64,000 nucleotides of DNA from JAIBJN01 sp963775395 (GCA_963775395.1 CAVZIX010000014.1:248001-312000); one strand, 5' to 3'; shown: positions 1 to 11,400, numbered from the stretch's first letter. Numbers and translations: made by a program. The notes: generated by a model not told the origin, from the sequence alone.

Positions 1-1
1 C

Positions 2-409
2 ACGGCCGGTGGTTGCGGTCGTGCCGAGGAAACGTTCGCGCATTCCTGCGTCGCCACCGACAGGAAGTTTCTCGAGACCGCGAACCTGAACGTCACCGCC
101 TTCAACGATCTCTCGGTCGATTTCCGGGCCGGCGAGGTCGCCGCGGAGGAGATCGCCGCCGAGGCGTTCTCCGCCGCGGAACGTCTGGGCAACGTGGAGC
201 CACGCGATCCCTCGCTCAAGCAGGCCCAGAAGTACCTCGACTCCATGTTCAACGAGTACGGAGAGGCGGTAACGCTCCATGCAAAAGGCAAGAACCCAGG
301 CGAGCGCATGCAGCGCGCGTACGGGCTCGCGAACTTCGCGCGCGATGTCCTGGCGGAGGCGCAACCGGCGCTGCAGGCAGAAGGCTGCGACGTCGCGCCG
401 CTCCTGTAG
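2..409 (+). CDS. 3' part of an unrecognised protein, cut by the window start
   Basis: The reading frame is open from base 2 and ends at the TAG at 407-409, giving about 135 residues with no start inside the window that must be the true one. A GTG at 194 exists, but the upstream residues look equally protein-like. The visible part is hydrophilic, acidic and Ala/Glu rich, with three Cys residues, no membrane segment and no motif I recognise. It precedes tilS by about 170 bp that include a tandem repeat, so it is probably a separate transcript. No function is assigned. Confidence 0.6.
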   Translation, partial: TAGGCGRAEETFAHSCVATDRKFLETANLNVTAFNDLSVDFRAGEVAAEEIAAEAFSAAERLGNVEPRDPSLKQAQKYLDSMFNEYGEAVTLHAKGKNPGERMQRAYGLANFARDVLAEAQPALQAEGCDVAPLL

Positions 410-507
410 CGGGCGGCGCCGGACGCACCCCTGGTAGCCGGCGGCGGCTTTCCGGCCATTGTGAACGGAAGGCAGCAGCGTTGCTGCTCCCTTCCTCCTT
501 GTCTCAT

Positions 508-569
508 CCTTTGCCGCTGCGCGGCCGCTGAGACGAAGCCTTTGCCGCTTCGCGGCCGCTGAGACGAAG
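508..569. repeat. 31-bp tandem direct repeat (two copies) upstream of tilS
   Basis: Bases 508-538 and 539-569 are two adjacent copies of a 31-bp unit that differ at one position (G versus T). Each unit contains the NotI palindrome GCGGCCGC and ends in GAGACGAAG. A GTCTCA at 501-506 can pair with the TGAGAC inside the first unit. The repeat ends directly at the presumed tilS -10 box (570-575). It fills much of the 410-582 gap, where no gene is visible. Confidence 0.85.
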
Positions 570-575
570 TACGAT
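570..575 (+). promoter_or_regulatory. Likely -10 box of tilS (TACGAT), leaderless arrangement
   Basis: TACGAT fits the TANNNT pattern of actinobacterial sigma-A -10 boxes and ends 7 nt before the GTG start of tilS. Transcription would therefore start at or next to the start codon. No convincing -35 is seen, because that position falls in the tandem repeat. Confidence 0.4.
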
Positions 576-582
576 CAGGTGC

Positions 583-1587
583 GTGGACGCCGCCTCGCTC
601 CGCGCGCGCATCGAGGAGCACGTCCGCCGGCACGACCTGATCCCGCCCGGCGGCGAGGTGACCTGCCTCGTCTCCGGCGGCCCCGACTCCACCTGCCTCT
701 GGCACTCGCTCGGCGCGCTCGGCTACCGCGTGTTGGCGCTCCACGTGAACCACCGGCTGCGCGGCGAGGAATCCGAGGAGGACGCGCGCTTCTGCGTCGA
801 GCGGCTCGGCGCACAGGTGCTGGTCGCGCCACCGGCGGCCCGCGCGACCGAGGCCGAACTCCGTCACCTCCGCTACGCCGTCAGCGCCGGGCGCCTGCGG
901 GCGACCGGCCACACCGCGTCCGATCAGGTGGAGACGATCCTCTTCCGCCTCGCCTCGAGCGGGACGACGACGGGGATCAAGGTCAGCCGCGAGGACGGGG
1001 TCGTGCGCCCGCTCCTCGTCGCCTGGCGCGACGAGACCGAGGCCTACTGCGTTGCCGAAGGCCTCGAGTGGCGGGTCGACTCGTCCAACCCGGACACGGC
1101 GCGAGGGGTCATCCGCTCCGAGATCATGCCCGCGCTCCAGCGCCTGCATCCCGCCGCCGAGCGCAACGTTCTGGCGGCGCTGGCCGACGGCCCGCGGCTC
1201 CCCAGACGGGTCGAGAGAGCGCTGTTAGAGTTGCTCGCCTCTCGTGAGGGGTCAAAGCGTCTCGATCTGGGCGACGGCCGCGTGGCGGTGAGGGAGTACG
1301 AGAGCGTCTGGCTCGAGCGCGGCCCCGTGCCGCTCGAAGGGCGCGTGCACTGGGGCGCGTGGACGCTCGAGTCGTCCCGCCCGGGCCTCCAGGTGCGCGG
1401 GTGGCGCCCCGGCGACCGGCTCGCCGGCCAGGGCAAGAAGGTGCAGGACGTCTTCGTCGACGCCAAGGTCCCGCGTTCGGAGCGCGAGGCCTGGCCGCTC
1501 GTCGTCCGCGGCGACGAGGTCGTCGCCGTCCCCGGGATCACGACCGCCCCGGGGTACGAGGACGCGGTCAGCGGGGAGCGAAAATGA
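583..1587 (+). CDS. tilS: tRNA(Ile)-lysidine synthase TilS
   Basis: TilS attaches lysine to C34 of the AUA-reading isoleucine tRNA, using ATP, in the cytoplasm. The N-type PP-loop motif SGGPDS is at residues 31-36, and a conserved HTASDQVET segment follows in the adenylation domain. The C-terminal part (RGWRPGDR, then KKVQDVFVDAKVPRSER) matches the TilS C-terminal domain. At 334 residues it is short, as in many actinobacteria. The GTG at 583 is chosen because the PP-loop begins about 30 residues later. Its stop overlaps the hpt start (ATGA at 1584-1587), so the two are co-transcribed, a classic tilS-hpt-ftsH order. Confidence 0.93.
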   Translation: MDAASLRARIEEHVRRHDLIPPGGEVTCLVSGGPDSTCLWHSLGALGYRVLALHVNHRLRGEESEEDARFCVERLGAQVLVAPPAARATEAELRHLRYAVSAGRLRATGHTASDQVETILFRLASSGTTTGIKVSREDGVVRPLLVAWRDETEAYCVAEGLEWRVDSSNPDTARGVIRSEIMPALQRLHPAAERNVLAALADGPRLPRRVERALLELLASREGSKRLDLGDGRVAVREYESVWLERGPVPLEGRVHWGAWTLESSRPGLQVRGWRPGDRLAGQGKKVQDVFVDAKVPRSEREAWPLVVRGDEVVAVPGITTAPGYEDAVSGERK

Positions 1588-2156
1588 GTTCGGTCAACGA
1601 GCTCACCGCCGCGGTCTCCGAGATCCTCGTCGACGAGGAGACGCTCCAGAACCGCATCGGCGAGCTGGGTGCCGAAATCAGCGAGGACTACCGCGGGCGC
1701 GACCTGCTGCTCATCGCCGTCCTCAAGGGCGCAGTCTTCTTCATGGCCGATCTCATGCGGCGGATCGACGTGCCGTGCGAGGTCGACTTCATGGCCATCT
1801 CGAGCTACGGCGCCGGCGTCGACTCCTCGGGCGTCGTCCGCATCCTCAAGGACCTCGACATCTCGATCGAGGGACGCAACGTCCTGGTCGTCGAGGACAT
1901 CATCGACTCGGGCCTCACGCTCTCGTACCTGCTCCGGAACCTCGAGGCGCGCGAGCCCGCGTCGCTCGAGATCTGCGCGCTCCTGACGAAGCCGTCGCGG
2001 CGCGAGATCGACATCCACTGCCGATACATCGGCTTCGAGATCCCGAACAAGTTCGTGATCGGCTACGGCCTCGACTTCGCCGAGCGGTACCGAAACCTCC
2101 CGTTTGTGGGCGTTTTGAGGGACGAGTTGGCCGCCCAGGCGGAGGAGCACACGTAA
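1584..2156 (+). CDS. hpt: Hypoxanthine phosphoribosyltransferase
   Basis: This enzyme salvages hypoxanthine and guanine to IMP and GMP using PRPP. The 190-residue protein carries the PRPP-binding loop VLVVEDIIDSGLTLS (about residues 100-114), the flexible-loop region SSYGAG (73-78) and the C-terminal FVIGYGLDFAERYRNLP segment typical of HPRT. An open frame continues upstream of the ATG at 1584 inside tilS, but only the part from this ATG is HPRT-like. Translational coupling to tilS is likely. Confidence 0.95.
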   Translation: MSSVNELTAAVSEILVDEETLQNRIGELGAEISEDYRGRDLLLIAVLKGAVFFMADLMRRIDVPCEVDFMAISSYGAGVDSSGVVRILKDLDISIEGRNVLVVEDIIDSGLTLSYLLRNLEAREPASLEICALLTKPSRREIDIHCRYIGFEIPNKFVIGYGLDFAERYRNLPFVGVLRDELAAQAEEHT

Positions 2157-2231
2157 CGAAAACCTCATCCATACGTCCTCGGGAGCCGAATAAGAGGCTG
2201 CTACGCTTCGTCCAAAGTCCGAGGTCTCCGT

Positions 2232-4193
<1,962 letters not shown>

Positions 4194-4201
4194 CCCCGCG
4201 C

Positions 4202-4765
4202 GTGCGCCGCACGCTCCTCGTCCTCATCGGCGCACTGGCCCTGTCCGCCTGCGGCGGCGGCGAGACCACGACCGTCACCGAAAGCGAGACGCGGACCGAG
4301 ACGACGACTGCGACGGAGACGGTCACGCAGACGGAGACGGTCGCGGGGCCTGCGGCCGGGCTGCCGCCCGCGGTCGCGGAGACGCACGCCGCCCTCCTGG
4401 CCGCGGCCGAGGCGGGCGACTACGAGGCGCTGCGCCCGCTCATCCCGGCCTCCGGCTTCTCCTACACGTTCGGCCTCCCGGCCGAGGGCGGCCCGATCGA
4501 GTACTGGCAGCAGGTCGAGCAGGAGTCGGGCGAGAGCCCGATCGAGGTTCTCGCCCGCATCCTGCGCATGCCGTACACGCTCGCCGGGGGCACGTACATC
4601 TGGCCCTTCGCCTACGACAAGGCCCAGGAGGAGCTCACCGACCACGAGCGGGAGATCCTCGGCGACCTCGCCGACGACTACTCCGGCGCGGGGAGCGGCT
4701 ACCTGGGCTGGCGCGCCGGCATCGAGCCGGACGGCACCTGGCGCTTCTTCATCGCGGGAGACTGA
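4202..4765 (+). CDS. Putative lipoprotein with Thr/Glu-rich linker
   Basis: The 187-residue product begins with a basic, hydrophobic signal ending in the lipobox LSAC (Cys at about residue 17), then a low-complexity Thr/Glu/Val linker (about 22-48), then a soluble domain of about 130 residues that starts near LPPAVAETHAALLAAAEAG. It is probably lipid-anchored outside the membrane. The folded part is not recognised; its size and its Ala-rich first helix recall NTF2-like domains, but this is a guess. GTG start at 4202, only 8 bp after ftsH, so it is probably in the same operon. Confidence 0.75.
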   Translation: MRRTLLVLIGALALSACGGGETTTVTESETRTETTTATETVTQTETVAGPAAGLPPAVAETHAALLAAAEAGDYEALRPLIPASGFSYTFGLPAEGGPIEYWQQVEQESGESPIEVLARILRMPYTLAGGTYIWPFAYDKAQEELTDHEREILGDLADDYSGAGSGYLGWRAGIEPDGTWRFFIAGD

Positions 4766-4768
4766 CGC

Positions 4769-4793
4769 AGGGCGGGTGCGCTCGCCCCGCCCT
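4769..4793. terminator. Bidirectional terminator-like hairpin
   Basis: AGGGCGGG (4769-4776) pairs perfectly with CCCGCCCT (4786-4793) across a 9-nt loop. It fills the gap between two convergent genes that stop at 4765 and 4794, as expected for a shared terminator. There is no long U tract. Confidence 0.6.
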
Positions 4794-5549
4794 TCAGAGA
4801 AGCAGGTACCAGCGCCTGCGCTTCGACTTGCGCGGCGGCTCGGGGACGGGCTCGCCGGCCACGATCGCGCTCGGGGCTTCGACCGTGAGGAAGCGCGCGA
4901 GGCCCTCGTCCTCCAGGGCCTCGGCCGCCGCCGCGAGGCCGGCCTCCCGGATGTCGGGGGTGTGCGCGTCGCTCGCAAGGACGTGGGCGAGCCCGAGCTC
5001 GAGGAGCTTGTTGGCCGCCGTCTGCGAGGAGCGGCCGATGCGCCCGTCGAGCGAGGCCGCCGTCAGCTGCACGAGCGCCCCCAGCCGGACTGCCTCGGCG
5101 AGCCGCCCGGGCTTGGACTGCACCTCGCGGTTGCGCTCGGGGTGGGCGAGGATGGGGAGGAGCCCGCGGAGCCCGAGCGCGTAGACGGTCTCCTCCAGCC
5201 CGGCGGGCCAGCCCGTGTACGGGAACTCGAGCAGGAGATAGCGCCCCGACTGCGCGAGCGTGAAGCGGCGGAGCCCGTCGTCGTCGAGCGAGGCCAGCAT
5301 GCCGAGGTCGATCTCCCCGCCCGGCAGCACCTCGACGTCGATCCTCTCCGCGAGGAAGTCCTCGCGCAGGCGCGAGACGCCGCGCTCCATCTCCTCCGCG
5401 CGCGTCGGATAGTCGCTGCGGACATGGGGTGTCGCGGCGATGGCCGTCACGCCGTCCTCGGCCGCCCGTCGCGCGAGCTCGCGGGCGTCCTCGACGGTGC
5501 GCGCCCCGTCGTCGAGGCCCGGGAGGATGTGGGAGTGGAGGTCGATCAT
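4794..5549 (-). CDS. CpsB/YwqE-type PHP protein tyrosine phosphatase
   Basis: The 251-residue protein opens with the PHP metal site DLHSHILPGLDDG (His5 and His7), followed by ATPHV, the central E of EFP, the metal-binding AHPERN segment and a late SDAHTPD. This set and order match the CpsB/CapC/YwqE family, Mn-dependent phosphatases that dephosphorylate bacterial tyrosine kinases controlling polysaccharide export. A BY-kinase/Wzz fusion lies at 19254-20621 and is a plausible partner (inference). The basic C-terminus (KSKRRRWYLLL) is unusual. It is divergent from folP with 35 bp between the starts. Confidence 0.82.
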   Translation of the reverse strand: MIDLHSHILPGLDDGARTVEDARELARRAAEDGVTAIAATPHVRSDYPTRAEEMERGVSRLREDFLAERIDVEVLPGGEIDLGMLASLDDDGLRRFTLAQSGRYLLLEFPYTGWPAGLEETVYALGLRGLLPILAHPERNREVQSKPGRLAEAVRLGALVQLTAASLDGRIGRSSQTAANKLLELGLAHVLASDAHTPDIREAGLAAAAEALEDEGLARFLTVEAPSAIVAGEPVPEPPRKSKRRRWYLLL

Positions 5550-5567
5550 CTTGGCGTCGAAGGCTCG

Positions 5568-5573
5568 TAGGAT
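5568..5573 (+). promoter_or_regulatory. Candidate -10 box of folP (TAGGAT)
   Basis: TAGGAT lies 11 nt before the folP GTG in the short divergent gap. It implies a transcript with almost no leader. The -35 region would lie inside the 5' end of the opposing phosphatase gene. Weak evidence, from the hexamer and its placement only. Confidence 0.35.
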
Positions 5574-5584
5574 ACGGTTGCCGC

Positions 5585-6409
5585 GTGAGACCCCCGCTCG
5601 AGCAGGCCTTCCCGCGGCCGTCCGTGCTCGGAGTGGTGAACGTCACGCCCGACTCCTTCTCCGACGGGGGCCGCTTCCTCCGCCCCGATGCCGCGGTCGC
5701 CGAGGCGCGCGGCCTTCTTGCCGAGGGTGCTGCGATCGTGGACGTGGGCGGTGAGTCGACGCGCCCGGGCTCCGAGGGCGTCACGATCGAGGAGGAGCTG
5801 GCCCGGGTGGAGCCGGTGATCGAGCGCCTCGCCGACGCCCCGCTGTCCATCGACACCTCGAAGGCCGAGGTGGCGCGGAGGGCTCTCGAGCTCGGCGCCT
5901 GCATGGTCAACGACGTGACTGCGCTGCGAAGCGAGCCCGAGCTCGCCGGTGTCGTCGCCGACGGCGACGCCTACCTGTGCCTCATGCACATGCTCGGCGA
6001 GCCGCGCACGATGCAGGACGACCCACGCTACGAGGACGTCGTCTCCGAGGTGAAGGCGTTCCTCGAGGAGCGCCTTGCCTTCGCCGTCGATGCGGGGATC
6101 CCGGAGCAGCACGTCTGCCTCGACCCGGGCATCGGCTTCGGCAAGACGGTCGAGCACAACCTCGAGCTTCTGGCACGACTGGACGAGCTCGTCGCGCTCG
6201 GGCGGCCCGTCCTCATCGGGGCCTCGCGCAAGCGTTTTCTCGGGCGCCTGCTCGGCGATCGCGACGCGCTGACCGGGCCGGTCTCGGCGAGCGTGGCCGT
6301 GGCAGTGCTGGCGCACGAGCGAGGTGCCTCGCTCTTCCGCGCCCACGACGTGCGCGAGCACGTGCAGGCACTCACGGTCGCAGACGCGTTCGCAGGGACG
6401 GTCGCATGA
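5585..6409 (+). CDS. folP: Dihydropteroate synthase
   Basis: FolP condenses dihydropterin pyrophosphate with p-aminobenzoate in folate synthesis and is the sulfonamide target. Signature motifs are NVTPDSFSDGG near the N-terminus, GGESTRPGS in the first mobile loop, the DPGIGFGKT segment and GASRKRFLG near the C-terminus. The GTG at 5585 gives 274 residues, normal for the family. The open frame extends upstream, but that part overlaps the opposing gene. It is followed by folB with an ATGA overlap (6406-6409), then folK: a compact folate operon. Confidence 0.95.
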   Translation: MRPPLEQAFPRPSVLGVVNVTPDSFSDGGRFLRPDAAVAEARGLLAEGAAIVDVGGESTRPGSEGVTIEEELARVEPVIERLADAPLSIDTSKAEVARRALELGACMVNDVTALRSEPELAGVVADGDAYLCLMHMLGEPRTMQDDPRYEDVVSEVKAFLEERLAFAVDAGIPEQHVCLDPGIGFGKTVEHNLELLARLDELVALGRPVLIGASRKRFLGRLLGDRDALTGPVSASVAVAVLAHERGASLFRAHDVREHVQALTVADAFAGTVA

Positions 6410-6768
6410 GCGAGGTCGTGATCGAGGTACAGGGGCTCGATCTGCGCGGCTTCCACGGCGCGCTCGAGGAGGAGCGGACGACGGGCCAGCAGTTCGTCTT
6501 CGACGTGACGCTCGTCGTTCACGACGCCGGCGTGCGCTCCGACCAGCTCGCCGACACGGTCGACTACACGGAGGTCGTCGATCGCATCCGCGCCGTCAGC
6601 GAGGGCCGGCGTTTCAACCTCATCGAGGCCCTCGCTGCCGCGGTCGCCGACGACCTGCTCGACAACTTTCCTGTCTCCGTCGTGCGCGTCCGGGTGCGCA
6701 AGCCGGAGGTCAGGCTCGACGCCCCGGTCGAGTACACCGCCGCCACGGTCGAGCGCGGCCCCCGCTAG
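6406..6768 (+). CDS. folB: Dihydroneopterin aldolase
   Basis: FolB cleaves 7,8-dihydroneopterin to hydroxymethyl-dihydropterin and glycolaldehyde. The 120-residue protein has the family pattern: GLDLRGFHGALEEER, then VDYTEVVDRI, NLIEALA and VRVRKPEVRL. The start ATG overlaps the folP stop, so the pair is translationally coupled. FolB and FolK perform consecutive steps before FolP. Confidence 0.92.
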   Translation: MSEVVIEVQGLDLRGFHGALEEERTTGQQFVFDVTLVVHDAGVRSDQLADTVDYTEVVDRIRAVSEGRRFNLIEALAAAVADDLLDNFPVSVVRVRVRKPEVRLDAPVEYTAATVERGPR

Positions 6769-6775
6769 GAGCGCC

Positions 6776-7237
6776 GTGAGGGCTTACGTCGGGCTGGGGA
6801 GCAACCTCGGCGACCGGGAGGCGACGATTCGGCAGGCCGTCGAGTTGCTCGGCGACCGTCCGGGGATCGACGTCGCTGCGGTCTCCACGCTGCGGGAGAC
6901 GGACCCCGTCGGCTACGAGGACCAGCCGCGGTTCCTCAACGGCGTGGCTGCCCTCGACGTCGACGTCACCGCCCGTGCGCTCCTCGACGAGCTGCTCGCA
7001 GTCGAGCGCGAGCTGGGGCGCGACCGTTCGCAGGAGGCCCGTTGGGGGCCGAGGAAGATCGACCTCGACCTCCTGCTCTACGGCGACGACACGGTCGAGG
7101 AGCCCGGGCTCGTCGTTCCGCACCCGCGCCTCGCAGAGCGGCCGTTCGTCCTCGAGCCGCTGCACGAGCTGGAGCCGGACCTGACCCTGCCGGACGGCCG
7201 GCGGGTGCGGGAATTGGTTGCCCCGACGCTAGAATGA
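6776..7237 (+). CDS. folK: Hydroxymethyl-dihydropterin pyrophosphokinase
   Basis: FolK transfers pyrophosphate from ATP to 6-hydroxymethyl-dihydropterin, giving the FolP substrate. Motifs seen in the 153-residue product are VGLGSNLGDR at the N-terminus, ETDPVG, QPRFLNG, RWGPRKIDLDLLLYG and VPHPRLAERPFVLEPL, all diagnostic. GTG start at 6776, 7 bp after folB. Confidence 0.95.
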   Translation: MRAYVGLGSNLGDREATIRQAVELLGDRPGIDVAAVSTLRETDPVGYEDQPRFLNGVAALDVDVTARALLDELLAVERELGRDRSQEARWGPRKIDLDLLLYGDDTVEEPGLVVPHPRLAERPFVLEPLHELEPDLTLPDGRRVRELVAPTLE

Positions 7238-7611
7238 GGCGCATGTCTCACCTCGACGAGCTCGACGAATACGAGGCCGACCTCGAGCTACGGCTCAAGA
7301 AGGAATACTCGGCCGTCTTCAGCCTCTTCCGCTACTGCATCGTGACCCAGGACTCCACGTACCTCTGCAACAGGCACGAGCTCCGGGTCCTGCCGCAGAC
7401 CACCTACCCCTTCTTCCACCTGACCATGGAAGACGTCTGGGTGTGGGACAAGAACCGCCCGACCCGGATCATCCCGCGCGCCGAGGTCTACACGTCCAGC
7501 GACGTGACGATCGAGGAGCTGCGCGGCGAGGGGGACGGGCCGGCGCTCACCCCGGAGGCCCTCGCGCAGAAGCTCGGCGAGACCCTCGGCGGGGAAGAAG
7601 ACATCTCCTAG
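7234..7611 (+). CDS. DUF2469-like conserved actinobacterial protein
   Basis: This acidic protein of about 122-125 residues matches my recollection of the DUF2469 pattern: EYEADLELRLKKEY near the N-terminus, YLCNRHELRV, then FHLTMEDVWVWDKNRPTRI and a V-x-T-S-x-DVTIEEL segment. No catalytic role is known to me, and none can be read from the sequence. The ATG at 7234 overlaps the folK stop (ATGA); a second ATG at 7243 is an alternative. It sits between folK and coaX, so it is probably part of the cofactor operon. Confidence 0.72.
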   Translation: MRRMSHLDELDEYEADLELRLKKEYSAVFSLFRYCIVTQDSTYLCNRHELRVLPQTTYPFFHLTMEDVWVWDKNRPTRIIPRAEVYTSSDVTIEELRGEGDGPALTPEALAQKLGETLGGEEDIS

Positions 7612-7629
7612 CGCCGCCGGCGCCCGACC

Positions 7630-8394
7630 ATGCTCCTCGCCGTCGACGTCGGCAACACGCAGACGGTCTACGGGCTCTACGACGGCGAGCGGCTGGCCGA
7701 GCACTGGCGCGTCACGACCGAGGCCGAGCGCACGGGCGACGAGCTCGGCGTGCTCGTGGGGAGGCTGCTCGAGCTCCGCGACGTCGGCTTCGAGGACATC
7801 GGCGGCGTCTGCCTCTCCTCGACCGTCCCCCCGCTCGTGCGCGCCTACGAGGAGTTCGCGCGCGACTACGCGGAGGCAACGCTTCTCGTCCTCGGCCCCG
7901 GCACGCGCACCGGGATCCCGATCTCCTACGACGACCCGCGCGAGGTCGGCCCCGACCGCATCGCCAACGCCGTCGCCGCGCGCGAGCGCTACGGCTCGCC
8001 GTGCATCGTGGTCGACTTCGGCACCTCCACGAACTTCGACATCGTCTCCGCGGACGGGGAGTACGTCGGCGGCGTCCTCGCGCCCGGGATCGAGGTCTCC
8101 ATGGAAGCACTCTTCGCCCGGGCCGCGCGTCTCGTGAAGATCGACTTCACGCCGCCGCCCTCGGTGATCGGCAAGACGACCGTCACCGGCCTCCAGTCCG
8201 GTCTCGTCTACGGCTTCGCCGGCCAGGTGGACGGCATCGTCAAGCGCATCCGCGCCGAGATCGGCGACTCGGCGCCCGTCGTCGCCACGGGCGGCCTGGC
8301 CGAGCTGATCGCACCGCACGCCGAGACGATCGACAAGGTCGACCCGCTCCTGACGCTCGAGGGCCTACGGCTCGTCTGGGACCGGAACCGCTAG
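7630..8394 (+). CDS. coaX: Type III pantothenate kinase
   Basis: CoaX phosphorylates pantothenate, the first step of coenzyme A synthesis. The ASKHA-fold phosphate-binding motif DVGNTQTVYGLYDG is at residues 5-18; PDRIANAVAA, VVDFGTSTNFD, the GGVLAPGIE loop and the late ATGGLAE match CoaX. At 254 residues the length is typical. It lies 18 bp after the DUF2469-like gene on the same strand and ends the operon that began with folP. Confidence 0.94.
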   Translation: MLLAVDVGNTQTVYGLYDGERLAEHWRVTTEAERTGDELGVLVGRLLELRDVGFEDIGGVCLSSTVPPLVRAYEEFARDYAEATLLVLGPGTRTGIPISYDDPREVGPDRIANAVAARERYGSPCIVVDFGTSTNFDIVSADGEYVGGVLAPGIEVSMEALFARAARLVKIDFTPPPSVIGKTTVTGLQSGLVYGFAGQVDGIVKRIRAEIGDSAPVVATGGLAELIAPHAETIDKVDPLLTLEGLRLVWDRNR

Positions 8395-8408
8395 CGCTTG
8401 GCGCTCAA

Positions 8409-8424
8409 GGCGCTGCGGAGCGCC
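8409..8424 (+). terminator. Possible terminator hairpin after coaX
   Basis: GGCGCT (8409-8414) and AGCGCC (8419-8424) form a 6-bp stem with a 4-nt loop 15 bp after the coaX stop. There is no clear T tract, so this is weak. The rest of the gap 8395-8494 holds nothing recognisable. Confidence 0.3.
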
Positions 8425-8494
8425 TCTGGATCTGTCAAGGGGCTAGACACAAGCGCCGCGGCAACATGGAGCCAGCGGTTCGGAGCGTGGAGGC

Positions 8495-11400
8495 CTAGTC
8501 CCGGAAGGCTGACTCGCCGTCGCCTGTGGCGGCGGCGCGCTCCCTGACCACGACCGTGTCCAGGTGGGCCCGGGAGAGCGGGCTCGCCCACAGACCTTCG
8601 ATCCAGGGTCGCCGGAGGAGGATGGAGCGCGGGTAGCCGATGGGGAGGATGGCCGCGTGCTCGCCCACCCAGAGGTGGTCGACCTCGTGGTAGACGCGCA
8701 TGCGCTCGCCCTGGTCCCGCAGCGAGCGGCCCCGGGCGAGGAGCTCGAGGATGTCGTCGTCGCAGTAGAACGGCCAGCCGTGCGTGAGGAGCCCTCGGAA
8801 GAAGCCGTCGGGATCCGGGTAGTCGGCCGTCCACCCGCTCCACCACATGTCGGCGTCCTCGATCACGTCGCAATCGACGTGCTCGCGCACCGGCGTGACC
8901 CTGACGCGCGCGCCGATCGGCTTCCACAGCTCGGCGATCTCGTCGACCGGCTGAAGCCAGTGCGGGACGACGAGGTGGATCTCGGGTAGGCCCTTGCCGC
9001 CGGGGTAGCCGGCCTCCGCGAGCAGCTCGCGCGCCCGCTCGAGGTCGTACTCGGCGCCGACCCGGTGGGAGTGGGCGGGCATCGCCGGCGGGATCGCGCC
9101 TCCGCGGCTCGCCGCGCGCGAGAGCGTGGGGAACGTCGTCAGCAGCTCCTCGCGGTCGACGGCATGCGAGAACGCCTTGCGCACGTGCTGGTTCGAGAAC
9201 GGCGAGTGGTCCGCGGAGAACCCGATGTACTGGAGACCGAGCTCCGGGACGATGTCGCCCATCGTGTCCGGCTCCTCGTCGGCCACGGGGTCGTAGACGT
9301 GCAGGAGGTCGAAGCTCCCCTCCCGCCAGCCCTCGACCATCTGCGCGCCCTTGGGATAGAACGAGAAGTGGATCTCGCCGACGTTCCCGTGCGGGCCGCT
9401 CCAGTGCGGGTTCGCACGGAGCAGTGCCTGCTCGTCGTCGAACTCGACCAGCATGTACGGGCCGTTGCCGATGAGGTTCTCCGGCTTGGCCCATTCGTCG
9501 CCGAGCGCCTCGCATCGGTGCTTCGGCCACGGGAAGGCCCACGGCGAGCAGAGGATGTAGGGGAAGTAGCTCCGCGGTTCGCGGAGGCGCACCTCGAGCG
9601 TCCGGTCGTCGAGCGCCTCGGCGGCCTCGACGTCCTCCATCAGGAAGGCGGTGCGCGTCTTCAGCTCGCGCATCCGTCGCCAGGCGTAGGCATAGTCCTC
9701 TGCCGTCAGCGGCTCGCCGTCGCTCCACTTCGCGCCCTCGCGGATCCGGAACAGGTACGTGAGCCCGTCGGAGGAGACGCGGAAGTTGTCGGCCATGGCG
9801 GGCACGACGTTCAGCTCCGAGTCGACCATGAGGAGTCCGCGGAACAGCAGCTCCGAGAAGTAGCCGGCCTCGGTCGTGTAGACGTCGCCTGGCGCGAGCT
9901 CGCTCGGACGATTCGACGCCGTCTCGAGCCTCTCGGTGGCCGGCAGCCGCGGATCCTCGCCGACCCGGCACGAGAACGCCTCGTCGTACATCTCCTCCGC
10001 GCTCTCGAAGTCGAAGGCGAGATGGTAGGCGAGCGCCATCTTGAAGAGCGTGTCGCGTGCCCGGCGCTCGTCGCCGATCCGTGCCAGGAACCCGCGCGCC
10101 CTGCGGTAGTGCTCGAGCGCCTCCTTGTCCGCGTAGACGGCGCGGGCCGCGTCTCCGGCCTTCAGCAGGTAGTCGACGGCCTTCTCGGGCTCGTCGGCTT
10201 CCTCGAAGTGCCGGGCGAGGAGCCCGTAGGCCTCCTCGGGCGACTCCTTGTAGATCTCTTCGAGCGCCTCGCCCACCCGCTTGTGGAGCTTGCGGCGCTG
10301 CGTATCGACGAGGCTTGCGTAGGCGACCTCCTGCACGAGGCCGTGGCGGAAGCGGTACTCCGGGTTCGGACGCCGGCGCTTCTCGACGATCAGGTCGAGC
10401 CGCTGAAGGTCGGTGAGCGCCTGCATGAGCTCGTCGCGGTCCACGAGCCGCTCCAGGAGCGGCAGGCCGAAGGTCCGCCCGATCACGGCCGCGACCGAGA
10501 GCACCTCGCGCGTCTGCCGGTCGAGCCGGTCGAGGCGCGCCTGCAGCGTGCCCTGCACCACGGCCGGAATGGAGAGCTCGTCTTCGGACACCGCGAGCTC
10601 CCAGCCGCCGTTGCGGCGCTCGAGCACGCCTCGTTCGACGAGGTCGCGGAAGGCCTCCTCGAGGAAGAACGGGTTGCCGCCCGAGCGCTCGGCGAGCAGC
10701 TCGGCCACCGACTCGGGCAGCTCGCCCTCGGCGGCGTTGGAGACGAGCACGCGCGAGGAGTCGGCGGGAAGCGGGCGCACCTCGATCTCTCGGTAGCGGT
10801 GCGGGTAGCGTTGGCGCGCGAGCTCGCCGAGCCGCCACGAGCCGTGCTCGCGCTCCGGGCGGTAGACGAAGAAGAGGGCAACAGATGTCTCGTCCGTCAT
10901 GCCGAGGATCGACTCGAGCAGCTCGAGGGTCGCCTCGTCGGCCCAGTGCAGGTCCTCGAACACGAGACACAGCGGCTCCTCGTCGGCGAGCTTGCACACG
11001 AGCTCGAAGAAGACCTCGAAGGTCCGGGACTGGATGCTCTCGCGGTTGAGCTCGCGGATCGCCTGCGCCGCCTCGGGCTCGAGTGTCAGGCCGACGAGGC
11101 TGGCGACGAACGGGTAGGCGTCGTCCGCCTCCTCGCGGCCGAGAAGGTGTGCCAGCTCGGCCTTCAGCTCGAGCCGGACGCGGGCCTCAGGCGTCGAGGC
11201 GCCGACGCCGAGCCACTCGCGCAAGAGCTCGCGGATGGGCCAGTACGGGAACGTCTGGGCGTAGGAGACGCCTCGGGCCTCGATGAAGCGGACGCGGTCG
11301 CGGTAGCGGTCGCGCACCTCCCAGACGAGCCGGGTCTTGCCGATCCCGGGCTCGCCCATGATGGAGACGATGGCGCCGCGGCCCTCGACGAGCGCGTCCA

